DNA of 64,000 nucleotides, from NCBI GenBank assembly GCA_022749755.1, contig CM040441.1:19407475-19471474 (forward strand), in the 5' to 3' direction. Position numbers and translations under genes: made by a program. This document shows positions 26,461 through 38,880 of this stretch, piece after piece. Source of the stretch: Azadirachta indica (taxonomy: Eukaryota; Streptophyta; Magnoliopsida; Sapindales; Meliaceae). The notes under the pieces are model-generated. The model had not been told where the DNA came from. It was given only the letters and a program-made list of their open reading frames with translations, and made no database searches. Within the stretch, counting starts at the first letter, position 1. Each line of letters starts with the position of its first letter.

Positions 26461-29240
26461 GCTTATCAAATTCTCCTAAATCTAGATTTTGCTAGTCCTC
26501 AAACAAAACAAAATGAAAAATATAAATAAAATTTTAAAAACAAACCTAAAAACTTGAATCAACAAAACTTTTATGCCTTAGTTCTCATTAGGGCTAGTAA
26601 CTAAATAAGTTACACATAACTATATTTAGAATATCAACATAATAAAACTCATTATTCAAACTAAACACACAACATTATTGCAATGCTCAAAACATATCCA
26701 TAGGATTTTCCAAAAACCTTATGTCAAGAATCTAATTCGCTTCAATTCTAAACCTTATAAGATTTGCTAATTAAAGCACATTGATCTTAGGTTTTTAAGA
26801 AACTCATTAAGCATATGTAAATAAAATTTATGTAACCAAGAGATAACAAATATAGATTGATATGAATGTAGATTTAATTAATAAATGATCATATATTCAT
26901 AAAAGAGATCTCATGAAAAGAATTAAATTTAGGATTGTAAAAGTGTCACATTGCACTATATTATATTCTAATCAAACTTCTTAAACAAGAAATATCAAGC
27001 ATCTGCTTATAGATAGATGAAGGTTGGTAAGAACTTCACATCATAGGGTTGCAAGAACTTGACTTGTACCAAAGCTCTGCCACCTTACTAGAGAAAATTA
27101 AATTTTTTTTTTCACTCCTTTTTTTAAAGAGACTCGAAGGTGAATTTATTTTTTTTCGCAAACGATTGCTTGGATTTGCTCTAAAGATTTTGAGCATAAT
27201 CCCCATACGACCTTAAGAACAAGAAGTTAATTATTATATAGGATATATAAGGATAAACATACATGTACTCAAATTCCTTAAGTTATTCAACTAAAATAAA
27301 GAAAATAAATGACATGATTCTTTAATTGAAGTTTAAAATCCTAACATTGAATGCAAAACATATAATGATATTCTAAAAATTAAGATCATAATGAAAAATG
27401 TTTAAAGAGCATAAGGAAACTAACTCTCACAATAAAATGTTTAAAACCTATAAAACTGACAGGTAATCTCCGTTGTCTAATTCTTAATTATTAAGTTTAG
27501 GTTTATTTCTATTTCAAGATTAAGAGCAGGGTTTAAAGATTATAGATATGTATCAATTAGCACAAAAAAATTTGAAAGTGCTAAACATTGTCCGTAATGT
27601 TTGAGTTATTAACTATAAGGAGTTTGACTGACTTAGTTAATTCTGTAAGTTGCATTGCCATCTCATTGTTGGAGCTCAACTTATTCACCTTAACTCGCTT
27701 TCTCTAAAAACCTCCTATCTATATGTAGGAATAAAAACGAATGCAAAAAAACAATTATGCAAAATGAATCAAATGCATGGTATTAACCAACACTGCACAA
27801 AATACAATTAATCACAATAAAATATTAATGTATGCAACACTCCCAAATACTCCAAATCCGAAAACTTCTTCTAACACAATAGATAAAAATTTAATCACAT
27901 AATAAAAAATTAAATTCAACCATTAAAAAATATGAGAACACTTCCCATATTTTCAATTTCAATTTCCAACAACTACTCCACAATAAATAATAATTCCAAT
28001 ATTTCAAATTTTAATTTTTCAACAACTACTCCACAATAAACAACTGAAATTAGAAAATTAAATCAAGGAAAGCATTTTAATTGTGGAAATATAAATGCAA
28101 AAATTAAATCAACATCTATAACACGATATTTATACGAGACAACCTTTGATCATCATGATTTAAGATAAAAACCTCTACATATGATCGAGTTCACGTGTAG
28201 ACAAAATAATACATTATGAAAATACACAAGTTTACAATGGATTTAGAATACTTACAAAACCTCACACTACCAAGTACATCTCATCCAAACCCAATGCATC
28301 AACCTTCACGGTCCTCACATATTTTCCACCATGTAGATCACAATTTAATCTCCTTATGATATCAAAAACAACTAATAGTTGTTGTAGGAGTAATCGACTT
28401 AGATTTAACAACTCCAATCACAAAGAAATCACATCTAAGTGATTGTTTAAGCTTAACTAAAACGAAAAAACTAAAAAATCACTCAAAAAACAACCTCGAG
28501 TATTTAAATCTGACAATAAAAACTCAAATATATCTTTAAACAATTTTACCTAAAACTCTTAAAATTAATTTTCAAAATACGAGCATAGCAAATTGGTGCT
28601 TAAGGTTTGAAAAGAGCTTCAAATATATATTAAGCTCATTAAATTTGAACCATTGGATCATCCAAAATTCATGGTCAAAGTTTCAGCTTTGTGGTGCATT
28701 TCTAGTCATCCAAATCAAGTCGAAGATGTAAATCCAGCGTTTTATATTGCTTGTCAAAAGTCAATAGTCAAACATTAACAAATCGACAGTGCAAGGTTAT
28801 TGGTCAAAGGTTTATGGTCAAAAGTCAATGTGATGACATGACACTATATCAATTGTCCAATCTTAAGCATCAATGCTTCAGATTGATTGCAGTCAAAGTA
28901 TAAATCCTATTCAGGTCAGTTAAAGCTACATGTTTAATCTAGTGCGATCAAGTCTACAAATAGCTTAATGCGCCCACTAATCATAGTCTGGTCAACAAAA
29001 GAGTCAATGCACTTACACCAAAAAATAATACACTTGGCCAAACCAGATTTTAGCTTTTCTTTAACTTATTATTCAATTTCATCCTTGTTTTAAGCCTGAT
29101 TTTAACCATCCTAAGGTTTGTGATCCTCTAGAATCAAAAAATCAAACTTGTTTAACCATCCAAATATCCAAAACATTAAATTGACCAATTGAACCTAGCA
29201 GAGATGATTTTTAACACAAGGTTTTGACAAATACATAACT
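26461..29240. other. AT-rich spacer, probably decayed retroelement
   Basis: No protein family was recognised in any frame. It lies between the LTR-like segment and the gypsy gag remnant and may be the eroded interior of the same element, but the sequence alone does not show it. Confidence 0.4.
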
Positions 29241-29790
29241 CAGGCATTTCAATTTCTTTTATACTTTTTGTTGATAATTAACACCTAACATCTTATACAT
29301 CTCATATGTCTCCTCTGTAATCTTTTCTTTCATGGCTCCACTAATGACATTGTCAATTGTACATTGACACTTTTTTGTCAATCTATCATAGATAAATTGG
29401 TTTTATAGCTATAAAAGGAAGTGATAGGAAGTGACAGTTAGGACATTAAATGAAAAACACCTTGAATCAGTCTCATACCTCCTAGAAAGACTCTCCCTAC
29501 ATTTGAGAAAAAGTTATAATCTTAGTCCTTAACTTAATAGTCTTTTAGTGAGAGTAGAATTTTCCTATGAACTTATTGTAGATCACTTCCCATATAGTCA
29601 AAGATCTAGATGGAAGAGTTGTCAACCAATCCTTAGCTTTATCTTTCAATGTGTAAGGAAAACACCTCATTCGAAGTTGATTCTTAATCAGTCCTTGCAG
29701 AGGAAAAGTTTACACTATAAAGTCCTTAATAAAAATTAAAAGGTCTTCTTTATGAATTCCGTAAAAAGATGAAATAATGTATGTTCTTTA
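29240..29790 (-). pseudogene. Ty3/gypsy gag remnant (retrotransposon gag domain)
   Basis: Minus-strand translation gives LRMRCFPYTLKDKAKDWLTT followed by LPSRSLTIWEVIYNKFIGKF (about 29555-29680), then a LRTKIITFSQ-like segment, and further on a -DRLTKKCQCTIDNVISGAM- segment with EETYEMYKMLGVNYQQ (about 29270-29400). This is the order of the plant gypsy gag domain (the 'LRLFPFSLRDKAKAWL...W' region, then the 'FYNGL...TIDAA..G' and 'A.E....A.NNYQ' regions). In-frame stops and shifts make it a pseudogene. No protease, RT or integrase was identified nearby. Confidence 0.75.
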
Positions 29791-29968
29791 TCTCATACTT
29801 TTGTGTTGGTTCTCCTCATTGTATGCAAGATATAGTAATATCAATGACTAGCTTTGCATTATCCTTTATCACCCTTTGCCTTTTGACTGCTTCCATTGTT
29901 TTGGACTCCATTGTTACTATCAACACTTTTTTCTTCTTCTATAAGATATAAATGATTTCTTTCAATTA

Positions 29969-30410
29969 CACTACAAGAAAAGTTATATATGGTAACATCT
30001 AATTAGTAGATTATTGGCCTATGCTATGTTAACCAATGTAACTAAAAACTTTTTCCTTTTATAGCATTAATTAAATGCTATTACAATGAATTAATAGCAT
30101 ATATGAAAAGCTACGTAATCACCTCTAATTGCATTACATAAATGCTAGCATTGAGCTATATGTAGCATTTATAAAGTGCTACCAAATTCAAGGTATAGCA
30201 TAGAAATAATGTTACTATTGGAACTTTAGTAACAATTTATAATGCTACTATAAAATCTTTTGTAACATTTAAAAAATGTAAGTATTGTAATAATAATCGC
30301 ATTTTAGAAATGCTAACATATTCTTATAAGATATATTAGCATATATATCAGTAACTATTACAAAATGCTACTAAAATATTATCTTACTATTGAAGCATTT
30401 TTTTTTTAAG
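29969..30410 (+). mobile_element. CACTA (En/Spm) transposon left terminus with subterminal repeats
   Basis: The string CACTACAAGAAAAG at 29969 is the canonical plant CACTA terminal inverted repeat. It is preceded by TTA, a possible 3-bp target duplication. From about 30060 to 30400 short words of the type ATAGCAT / AAATGCTA recur many times in both orientations, as in CACTA subterminal repeat arrays. I could not find the matching right terminus (TTTCTTGTAGTG) in the window, and no TNP2-type transposase was recognised, so the element is truncated, rearranged or interrupted. Confidence 0.7.
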
Positions 30411-32635
30411 TTATCAATATTCATATATTCTTCTTTTAAATTATAAGCTATCTATTTTTTTTTCTAGAAGGAGAAATTTATTAATAATAAAGATGAAAAG
30501 TAAAATACAAAAAAGAAGTCAAAAGAGGCTCCATAAACCAATCAAAAAATGAAAGTTTTTCAGAAGTATTTAACTAGATTTTTATAGGCATTGGCACATC
30601 AAAGTCAAAATACAAAGCATTTATAAAAGTAGCAAATAAAAAGATGACCATAAAAAACTTGGTAGATATTCTAACAAAGCTTGCAGAAGAAGTGACAACT
30701 CTCTTCCTTGTAATGACCATTAGCATAAATCAGCATATACCAATACACACCAGTAAATCCAACAAATAAACTTCATCAATTAAAGGCATAGAACTTTAAC
30801 AAGAATCTGAACAAACTGTAGAACAAATATAGAGAATTTTCAACAAAACCCAACAAGGTAAAGTAGCAGATTCAGCCAAATTAGAGTAAAGTTGGTAGCA
30901 AGTAAGATAATCCAAAAATTGTAGAACAATTAATTACAGTAGTAAGCAAAACCAGCTAGCACAAGATAAACAACATCAACCAAAATTAGTAGAAGCAAAA
31001 ATCTAAAAGTAAGAAGAAGGGAATGCTACTTCCAACTCGATACCTTTAACATGACATTTATGGCATAATCCTCTATCCAAATCTTCCTAATATAAGTTGC
31101 ACTATAAACAATTTTGTAAAACACAACTCCACCACTCAAAGATAAAACCATCAGTAACATAATTGGCCACCCTTATGCAAAAGAATAATTATGTCATGTT
31201 TAACTTGGTAAACCATTCATGTTTTATGTAAAAGAGTTATTATACAATTAACTTGGTAACCTGATAGACTGACAATAACAAAGGGGAGAAAAGAAAATTA
31301 ACTGATTCATAAATAAATTTATAAATGTAGGAACCAATTTTTTTAAGCTGTTAAAAAAGACACCATAACAATATTCATGAAACAATAGAATTAATAATTA
31401 AATAAACTATTTTAATGGATTATAATGGGGAAGTATAATAACATATATCAACTTACCCATTTGTTTCTTGGGAAAGGTTGAAACTACGAGGAACGCTATG
31501 GCATGCGGCTATATAGTCACAAAGGTAATCCTCACCTATATATATTTAAAAAAAAGGGAGGTTTCAGAGTTTTATTTACATATTAATATGGCTGATTTTG
31601 ATTTAGTTAACTTGATAGGAAATAGCTGACATTATTAAATGATATAAAGCAAAGAAACGAAACAAATAGACATTTTAAAACTATTGCTTGGACATTCGTA
31701 AAAAATCGAGATGTACCTGATTCAATATAACGGCTTCATTATGCTCTACGTTAAGCTCTAAGACTCCTTAGTCATCTTCACTTAAAGGTTTTATACTAGG
31801 TAGCCTTTGGCACATTAGGTGCAACTCTTACTTGAACAATTGTATGATCTGCCAACTGACACGCATTTTGCAAATTGTTGAGCAACCTAAAAAGCAGAAT
31901 CACTAGTAATTAATTGAAAAATAAATGAGAAATTAAGGGTACATTAGTAGCAAGCAAGATAACCTATATATTTAAAAGCACTAACTTGCGTCCATTTTGC
32001 AATGTTTAATACAAATAGCCAAAAGCACATATTGCAATCAAAATTATTTGAATAATTTTTAGAGTAACCATTAACAAATATTCTACTTGAATACTACAAA
32101 ATTACTTTCAAATACCCAAAAGCACTTACTCATATATATACTAGTTTCTTATGGAACAGTGAAATGCCATTTTGAAATCAAAAATATTAGTTAAAGGTAG
32201 TAAGTTTTCATAACTCATTCGGGCTCAAAGACAAACATTTGGCAGGCAGATTACAATATCTTAAATGTGGATCAATAAACAAAACCAAAATAGAAAATTG
32301 TGACTTATGTTCAATAAGTTCGTGCCTTAATTACGCCTTTAGGACTTGGGTAGGCTTATATGCGATGACACAGATGCTAGCCAATAACGTTGGCGAACCC
32401 AACGTTTTGTGGCTTCCATCTCTAAAGCATTGTTAAGGATTAATGATTGATCATTATTAATTCATTTATGACATAGCTAATCTATACCTACCTACACTAA
32501 AGAAGAAGTTTAACTTGCCAAAAGGAAGATTTTGGTAAGAGTCATGGCTGATGAATCGAAGGAATACTAAAAAATTATGTGTGTTAAAGTGTATTATCAT
32601 TATTAAACCCTCTATAAAACGATCTTTTATAATGA
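30411..32635. other. Likely interior of the CACTA element; no recognisable gene
   Basis: Scattered minus-strand coding-like pieces with splice-like edges are seen, for example about 31455-31540 (EDYLCDYIAACHSVPRSFN, ending in a GTAAGT donor) and about 31820-31900 (LLNNLQNACQLADHTIVQVR). I do not recognise the family. Their position after the CACTA terminus suggests captured or transposon-encoded exons. Confidence 0.35.
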
Positions 32636-33389
32636 AAAAAAGGGAAATTTACAATTATAACCACTAATATTCACACCCTATTTTCTTAAGTAGCCATTAT
32701 TGAAAATTTATTTAAAAAATGATTAGGTCATAATTTTGTGGACAAAATTGCCCTTATTCCTTATGACCAAAAATTGGCTTTATTTATTTATTTCTTTCCT
32801 CTTCTCTGTCTTCTTCCAAATTTCTTTATCTCTTCTTCCTACCTTTATCTTTGTTCGTGTTATACTATCTTCGTAAACAAACATAATTGAACTTGTTTCT
32901 TGCATTTCTCTTCCTAAAATGTAGCACTATTATTTTAGAAAATCACAGTACAATCAAATAAGTGTTCAAAGCTATAAAAGAATGAAAAAAAATTTAGTTA
33001 AAAATGTGAAACGTTTTTTATATGTGTATTTAGACAATGCAATGTTAAAAATTGTCTTTTGGGACGTGTAATGGCTGTTCAATAAGTTTGGTTGAGCTAT
33101 TAATTAAGAAAACTAATGTTATAAAGCTTAGAAGATAGTTTGCGCGACACTTTTGAGCACGGGTCAAATTTTTTTCTCGTGCTTAAAAGTAAATTTCGAT
33201 AATGGAGCAAAAATTACTTATACTCAAAAGTAAGTTTCAAGCATGTAGGTTTTGAGCATGATTTTGCCTTATGCTTAAAATTTATTTTCCAGCACGAGCA
33301 ATTTTTGCCCCTCAATTTTGTGCATGAGCGATATTTTTCCCTAGAGTTGCCATTTTTTTTTTGCTATCTAACATTTTTATCATTATTTG

Positions 33390-35990
33390 GTCTTGTGCAG
33401 GTATGGTTAAGTTGGAGATGATAATAATTGTAAACGAAGGTTCATTCGAATGAACACTGAATGACAGTGAGTAATATGTTGGTGGAAGGATGAAAGGGGT
33501 TTTGTGGATCAAGATATAACATATAATCAATTTATGCATATGCTGCATGTGGTATTTAATGTTAATCTTATCAGATTTGGAATGAAGACAAGAATGATGT
33601 ATTTTATATGTAAACAATCAGAGGCGGGCTATATGGCAACAAATATTAAATGAAAATGGACGTTTGAGCATTTATGATTACCAACAGTCCTTAAATGACA
33701 AGCACAAGTGGTTGTTGTCTATTATGCATTACCATTGACCGTGTGGAAAGTGTAGATCAAACAAAGGCAAAAATGCTAACTTAAGGTATAGTAGGCAGAG
33801 ATCTTGTAACTCCAACTCAGTTTCATGTCTTCTAGTAGCAATAATCAAGTAAATAATATGTTTCTTGCAATGACAACTCAGACTCAGTTCTAGTACAATA
33901 ATCGATTTGAGTACATGGGTAAAGGGTTTGCAAATATGTGCTTGCAACAAAGTCAAAAACCATCAATGCCTCTACATTGACCACAATTTTGATGATACGA
34001 CCATTGTTGGTGAAGGTGATTCTACTTTTTGAAAATATTTATCATGAAAATGATTATCAAGGCTGTCAAGTAGATGTGGTAGGACTGACATTCCTTCATA
34101 CTGTAGAGAAAGAAGAAATATTCTTGACGAAGAAAATGATCCTACGTGTTATAACGGTCTCATATGGAGAAGTTACTCAATTGTAGCTCCATCCTTAGAA
34201 ACCAATATATTCTATGGTTGCCTTTGATTACACCATCGATAACGATGCCAAGTGATGCATCACCAGGTGCTGGATCCTGTGTTGTATGCGTTAGGCAAGT
34301 ATTTAATACAAAGTATGAACTTCAAGGCAAGTTGGGATTGATGTGTTGAAGAACCATTTTCAGTTCAAAGTTTACAAATCAACAACGAACTAGTTTGAGG
34401 CCAAGTATGTTGTTAAGGATTTCAATGGTAAGTTTAAGCCACCAAAAAGAATAATGGCACATACTTTTAAGTTAAGCATATGAACTTAACTCATACTTGT
34501 GAAAACGAAGAGTTATAGGATGGTCATTAACAAGCAAGTAGTTGCCTAATTGAAGAACTAATCAAAAATAAGTTCAAAGATTACAGTCAAATTTACACTC
34601 TAAGAAATATTCCTAATAATGTATATACAAATTACAGGGTTCGTTTATCATACATGAAGTCTTGACGGAGTAAGGAACAAGCATTAAAGTTTATGTATAA
34701 TGATCTTTTAGAGTCTTTTGAGGGACTTTCATTGTACTGATACATGTTGAATGAGAAAAATCTGGGAAAGGTGATAGCAATTGAAAAGGATGCGGATGAC
34801 CACTTCTTTTATTCCTTTATGGTGTTAGGATTGAGGATTTCGCAATACGATTTGACTAGTTATTATCATTGATGTAACAAGTTCGAAAGGCAAGTACTAT
34901 AAGGCATTATTTGTAGCTGCTTTATTGGATGGAAATGATAAAGTTTATCCAGTGGCATTAGGTGTTGTTGATTTTGATAATGATGTCTCATAAGAGTGGT
35001 TTTTTGTTAAACTTTGAAGAGCTATTGGCTCGATTGCTAATTTGGTTTTCATATTGGATCGACACAATAACATTAAAAAGTGGATTAACATAGTATTTCG
35101 AAATATAGCTTGCAATTTTTGTTCTTACCATATTTTTAAAAATATGAAGGCTAAGCACAAGATACGTGCTTAAAGATAGAGACTTTCATGCCAGCTAATT
35201 TTCATACTGCTAAGGCTTGTTAACTTAGTAAGTTTAATGAATATATATAAAATATAAGGATGATGCATCCGACAACAGCAGAAAATTTAGAGAATGAAGT
35301 TGGATCTCACAAATGGGCACAAGCACATTTTCTATTTTGGTGGTATGACCTATTAATCATATTACATCGTGAAAAGTTTGACTCATTCTTGAGGAAAGCA
35401 TGCTCGCTTCCTATCATAGGATTGGCTGCCTACATACGATTTAATGTTCAAAGGTAGTTTTACAAGTGTAAAAAGGAGGCTGTAACAAAGATGCATTCTT
35501 GACCCCGACAGCGCAGGCAGTTATTGACAAACAATTTGAATTATCTCGTAGCATGATCGTGGATCCAGTTTCGCATTTTGAGTTTAAAGTTAAACATCAG
35601 AGGAATGTTGAAATCGTATATTTGTAGAAGAAGACATGCAATTACCGACAATTTGACCTCAATTAACTATCTTGTTCTCATGCTTTTGTGGCATGTAGAC
35701 ATATTCGTCTATTCCACAATTCGCTTTATGCATACTACTACATCATAAACGTTTAGATGAATACATATATAAAGTCCACACACTCTGTAAGGAATGATGT
35801 AGACTGGGTGATTTCAAATGAAGTTCGAGAAATTATTGTCAAATCGCCTAGGCAGCGTCTTCCTTCTGGTAAACTAAGAAAGCAACGTATTCCTTCTATT
35901 GGAGAGGAAGTGGTTTGCAAGACATTTTCTTAGTGTCTTCAACAAGGACAAAATCACGCCATGTGCCAAAATCTAATTCTCCTACACCAT
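33390..35990 (+). pseudogene. MuDR-type (MULE) transposase pseudogene
   Basis: Conceptual translation across many stops and shifts gives, in order: an N-terminal segment (YVGGRMKGVLWI..., about 33460-33650), a zinc-finger MuDR region (ELQGKLGL-LKNHFQFKVYKS, about 34310-34390), the DDE-type core (GKYYKALFVAALLDGNDKVY, ALGVVDFDND, EWFFVKL, LVFILDRHNNIKKWI, CSYHIFKNMKAKHK, about 34880-35170), and a SWIM zinc finger with tail (SHAFVACRHIRLFHN, VRNDVDWVISNEVREI, PRQRLPSGKLRKQRIPSIGE, about 35640-35910). Order and spacing match plant MULE transposases. It is too damaged to be active. Confidence 0.85.
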
Positions 35991-37029
35991 AGTCAGTGAA
36001 ATGTTGTTTGATTAATTGATTGACTATAGCAAGAACATATGTAAACTTGACTTATGCATTTCGTGGTATTTTATGTAGTATAATGTGTTTATATGTTGCA
36101 TACAATATCTATATTTTATTGGTATAGAAGTATTATATGTGAAAATGTTTTTGGTTTTATTTCTTGTAACTTACTACAAAGTATATTGTTTTTGCAAGCT
36201 TTTTGGAAAAATCAAACCTATGGTTTCGATTTTTCCAAAGAAACTTGCGAAAATATTTAAAAAAAAAATTGAACCTACAGCATACAAATCATTGATATCA
36301 AATATGCTTTACGAATTGAAATTGAATGTTATGTTCTGTAATCGAATTAAATATGTTTTATTATATGAATAAACTACAAACAAGCATTGAAATTGAATGT
36401 TAATTAAAGTGAAGAACATGTTGCCATTTTCCTCAAACATAATAACACACATGAATAATAGTAACTTGAAATAAGCAATATATATGCAAAGGTTTTATCA
36501 CATTTCTTATAACAAAGCCTATTTAGGGGTAGACTTGACTCTAAATGCTTCAATTCTAATGTATGTGTGAGAAACCATAAGAGAATCTTGAACTAATGTT
36601 AAAAATACATATATTCAAAGAACACGTGCCAATGAATGATCATTGACTTGAAATATAAAACACTAAATAAATATATACATATACAAATGCTTATAACTCA
36701 AAGGATACATTAATCTACATCAACTAACCTTTTGATAATTCCACGGCCATCCTCCTCCTAAAAAATGGTCCATCTACTTCCCATAAATCAAGGGGTTTGT
36801 CTATCCTTAAGTAGTATATACACATACAAGTAAAAACACTGCAGTCATCGGACAACTGCTAATGAGAAACCCTATCAACTGAGTGGACAAATGTAAACAA
36901 TTCTTTTATAAACTCTATCTTAGTCCTGATACTTTAAAAACCTGTATCCAGTAAGAGATATGCCATGAACTTGCACATCGACCTCATGACCTCAGTTATT
37001 GCCTAGTTAGAATATACAGGTGGGGCCAA

Positions 37030-38870
37030 GTCGTAAACTGCATTTTGCTAGCGAAAATAAATAGCGCATGCCACCCAATGACAAGAACTGATACAAATGG
37101 GCTACACCTTGTCTACAGTCCACCGTCCATGATGCACAGCCCTCTCTCTGCCCTTTACGAGCTTCATTTAGGTATCCATCCCATGCATACTACAATGATG
37201 TCTACTACGTGTTTAAAAGGAAATAATTAGTTTGGTAAGTTATGTAAGAATACACAGAAGTAAAGACATTTACATTTGGTAAAGTCCACTTACGTAAAAG
37301 TGTGTGGACGCAATAATCTAGCATTGTGAGACCTATATCAAGCATGCCCCCCGTTTGTATACTAGTAGCTATATATACTGGTTTATATGCTATAATATAA
37401 GCAACAAGTAAGCGTTGAACAAAAAAAATGATAAAAACAGAAGAATCAAGCACATCATTTATGCAAAACATAATGAAAAATGATCACTTACAATATCCTT
37501 GAGCCATCGACCTGTGTCTGCGACAACACTGACCCAATCCAGAGTTATTGTAATGGTATGGCACTAAATGGATGCATTTAGAGTAGCCATCCGCTGCAAG
37601 TACTCCGCGTACAATGCTTCTAGAACTCCTCGTATAAGGCCTATCTAATATCTAGCAACGTACTGTGGCTACCCTCTTGCTGTCGAAACACCTCGTCGCC
37701 TATTCAGGTTTGTATTTAGGTCCGTTGGGATTAGCTCTTAATATATTTATACCTGTATCGACTAATGTTGTCTAACAAAGGGCTCACAACTATACATATA
37801 CTTTCCTCACCTATGTCACCCACCTGCCAAACATAATAGCACTGCATTAGTATAATTTGTAGTGGGTGTAATTTTTTTAGAAACAGAAGAGGGCAAAGTC
37901 TCTGTATATGTGACAATCTCGAAAAATAAGAATCTCAAAATAAAAAAAAGGCACTTCATAATATAATATAATTTAGGGGCTTAGGCACCCTATTAACTAC
38001 CTCACAACATCAACCACCCAGAATTTGAGGTCTCAGGTACCTTATTAACAACCTGACATGATAAAAAATAAAGCAAACTCGGTCATACGAAAATGGATCA
38101 TTCTATTGACTTATTGAATATCATAATTATAACTTCACTTGGAAACCAATTGAACCTGTGAATCTTGGTTGACACTATACCCGGTTACCCAACTCTCTAA
38201 CCAAGATCATTAAAGTCTTTTCTTCTTGGTGCAACAACTGCTCTTAACAATGTAAAATATTTACATGCCTATGCCATATCTCCTCCTGATTATTTGTGAA
38301 GGCAATGAAATCAGCACGAAAGGAACTAATCTCCCTGTGTAAGTCCTAATTGTTGTGCTGTGAATGCTCTGTAACTGGAGAATAAACCAAAGGCTTAGTC
38401 TTTATGTCGAGGTAATGCTGTAAAAAATAATAAGATAGAACCAGATATCTAAATGTTGGAATTTAGGTTTAAGTTGAAGTTAAATGATGATTTCAATCAC
38501 CTTTTTCCTTTTCGGGCGCAATGCTAGTAGTGTGAAGTTTTCATCATGAACTAAAACCTAACATAATCACTAGTCTAACGTTAATAAAGTGTATTGATGC
38601 CATATCAGTGTAAGTATGATATTGATTTTTCAATGACAAAAATAAAAATCTCATCCCTTTTATAGTTCTGGCGACCTAGGTGACATAGAATCATCACTGG
38701 TCGCGTCTCCTCATCACTCAGTACATTGAGGTTGTCCTTGGTAGGTGGCTTAGGGAATAAATCACCTCCGTAATCACCTTAAAATGCTAACGTAGAACCT
38801 AAGTGCACACCATAGGGATATGCCTATTTTGGCTGGCTGGGATCAAACATACGTAACACTATTAGGGGTT
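37030..38870 (-). pseudogene. Ulp1/C48-type cysteine peptidase remnant of transposon type
   Basis: On the minus strand 37050-37160 reads GRWTVDKV, a one-residue break, then PICISSCHWVACAIYF. This is the Trp/Val-Asp-x-Val...Pro-Ile...His-Trp signature around the catalytic His of Ulp1-like peptidases. Coding-like pieces upstream on the same strand include IKTKPLVYSPVTEHSQHN and HREISSFRADFIAFTNNQEE (about 38200-38400) and FPKPPTKDNLNVLSDEETRP (about 38660-38780), the sort of variable N-terminal region these proteins have. Stops and shifts are frequent. It converges on the MULE transposase, a known arrangement in Ulp1-carrying MULEs. Confidence 0.55.
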
Positions 38871-38880
38871 GGAAACCTAT

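Larger units (their letters stand above)
32640..38880 (+). mobile_element. MULE (Mutator-like element) remnant carrying mudrA-type transposase and a Ulp1-like peptidase
   Basis: The left edge is placed at GGGAAATTTACAATTATAAC (32640), which resembles MULE termini, followed by AT-rich leader and a stretch with repeated GAGCA-C/GTGCT words at 33150-33340. The transposase pseudogene follows on the plus strand and a decayed C48-type peptidase lies on the minus strand. A right-hand inverted copy of the terminus was not found, so the right edge is only where coding-like sequence stops. Plant MULEs with a Ulp1-like gene are known (Kaonashi/CUMULE type). Confidence 0.5.

Noticed and set aside
37850..37860. 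TTTGTAGTGG as the missing right end of the CACTA element
   Set aside because: Matches only the last 8 bases of the expected terminus and lacks the TTA flank; it also lies inside the Ulp1-like region.
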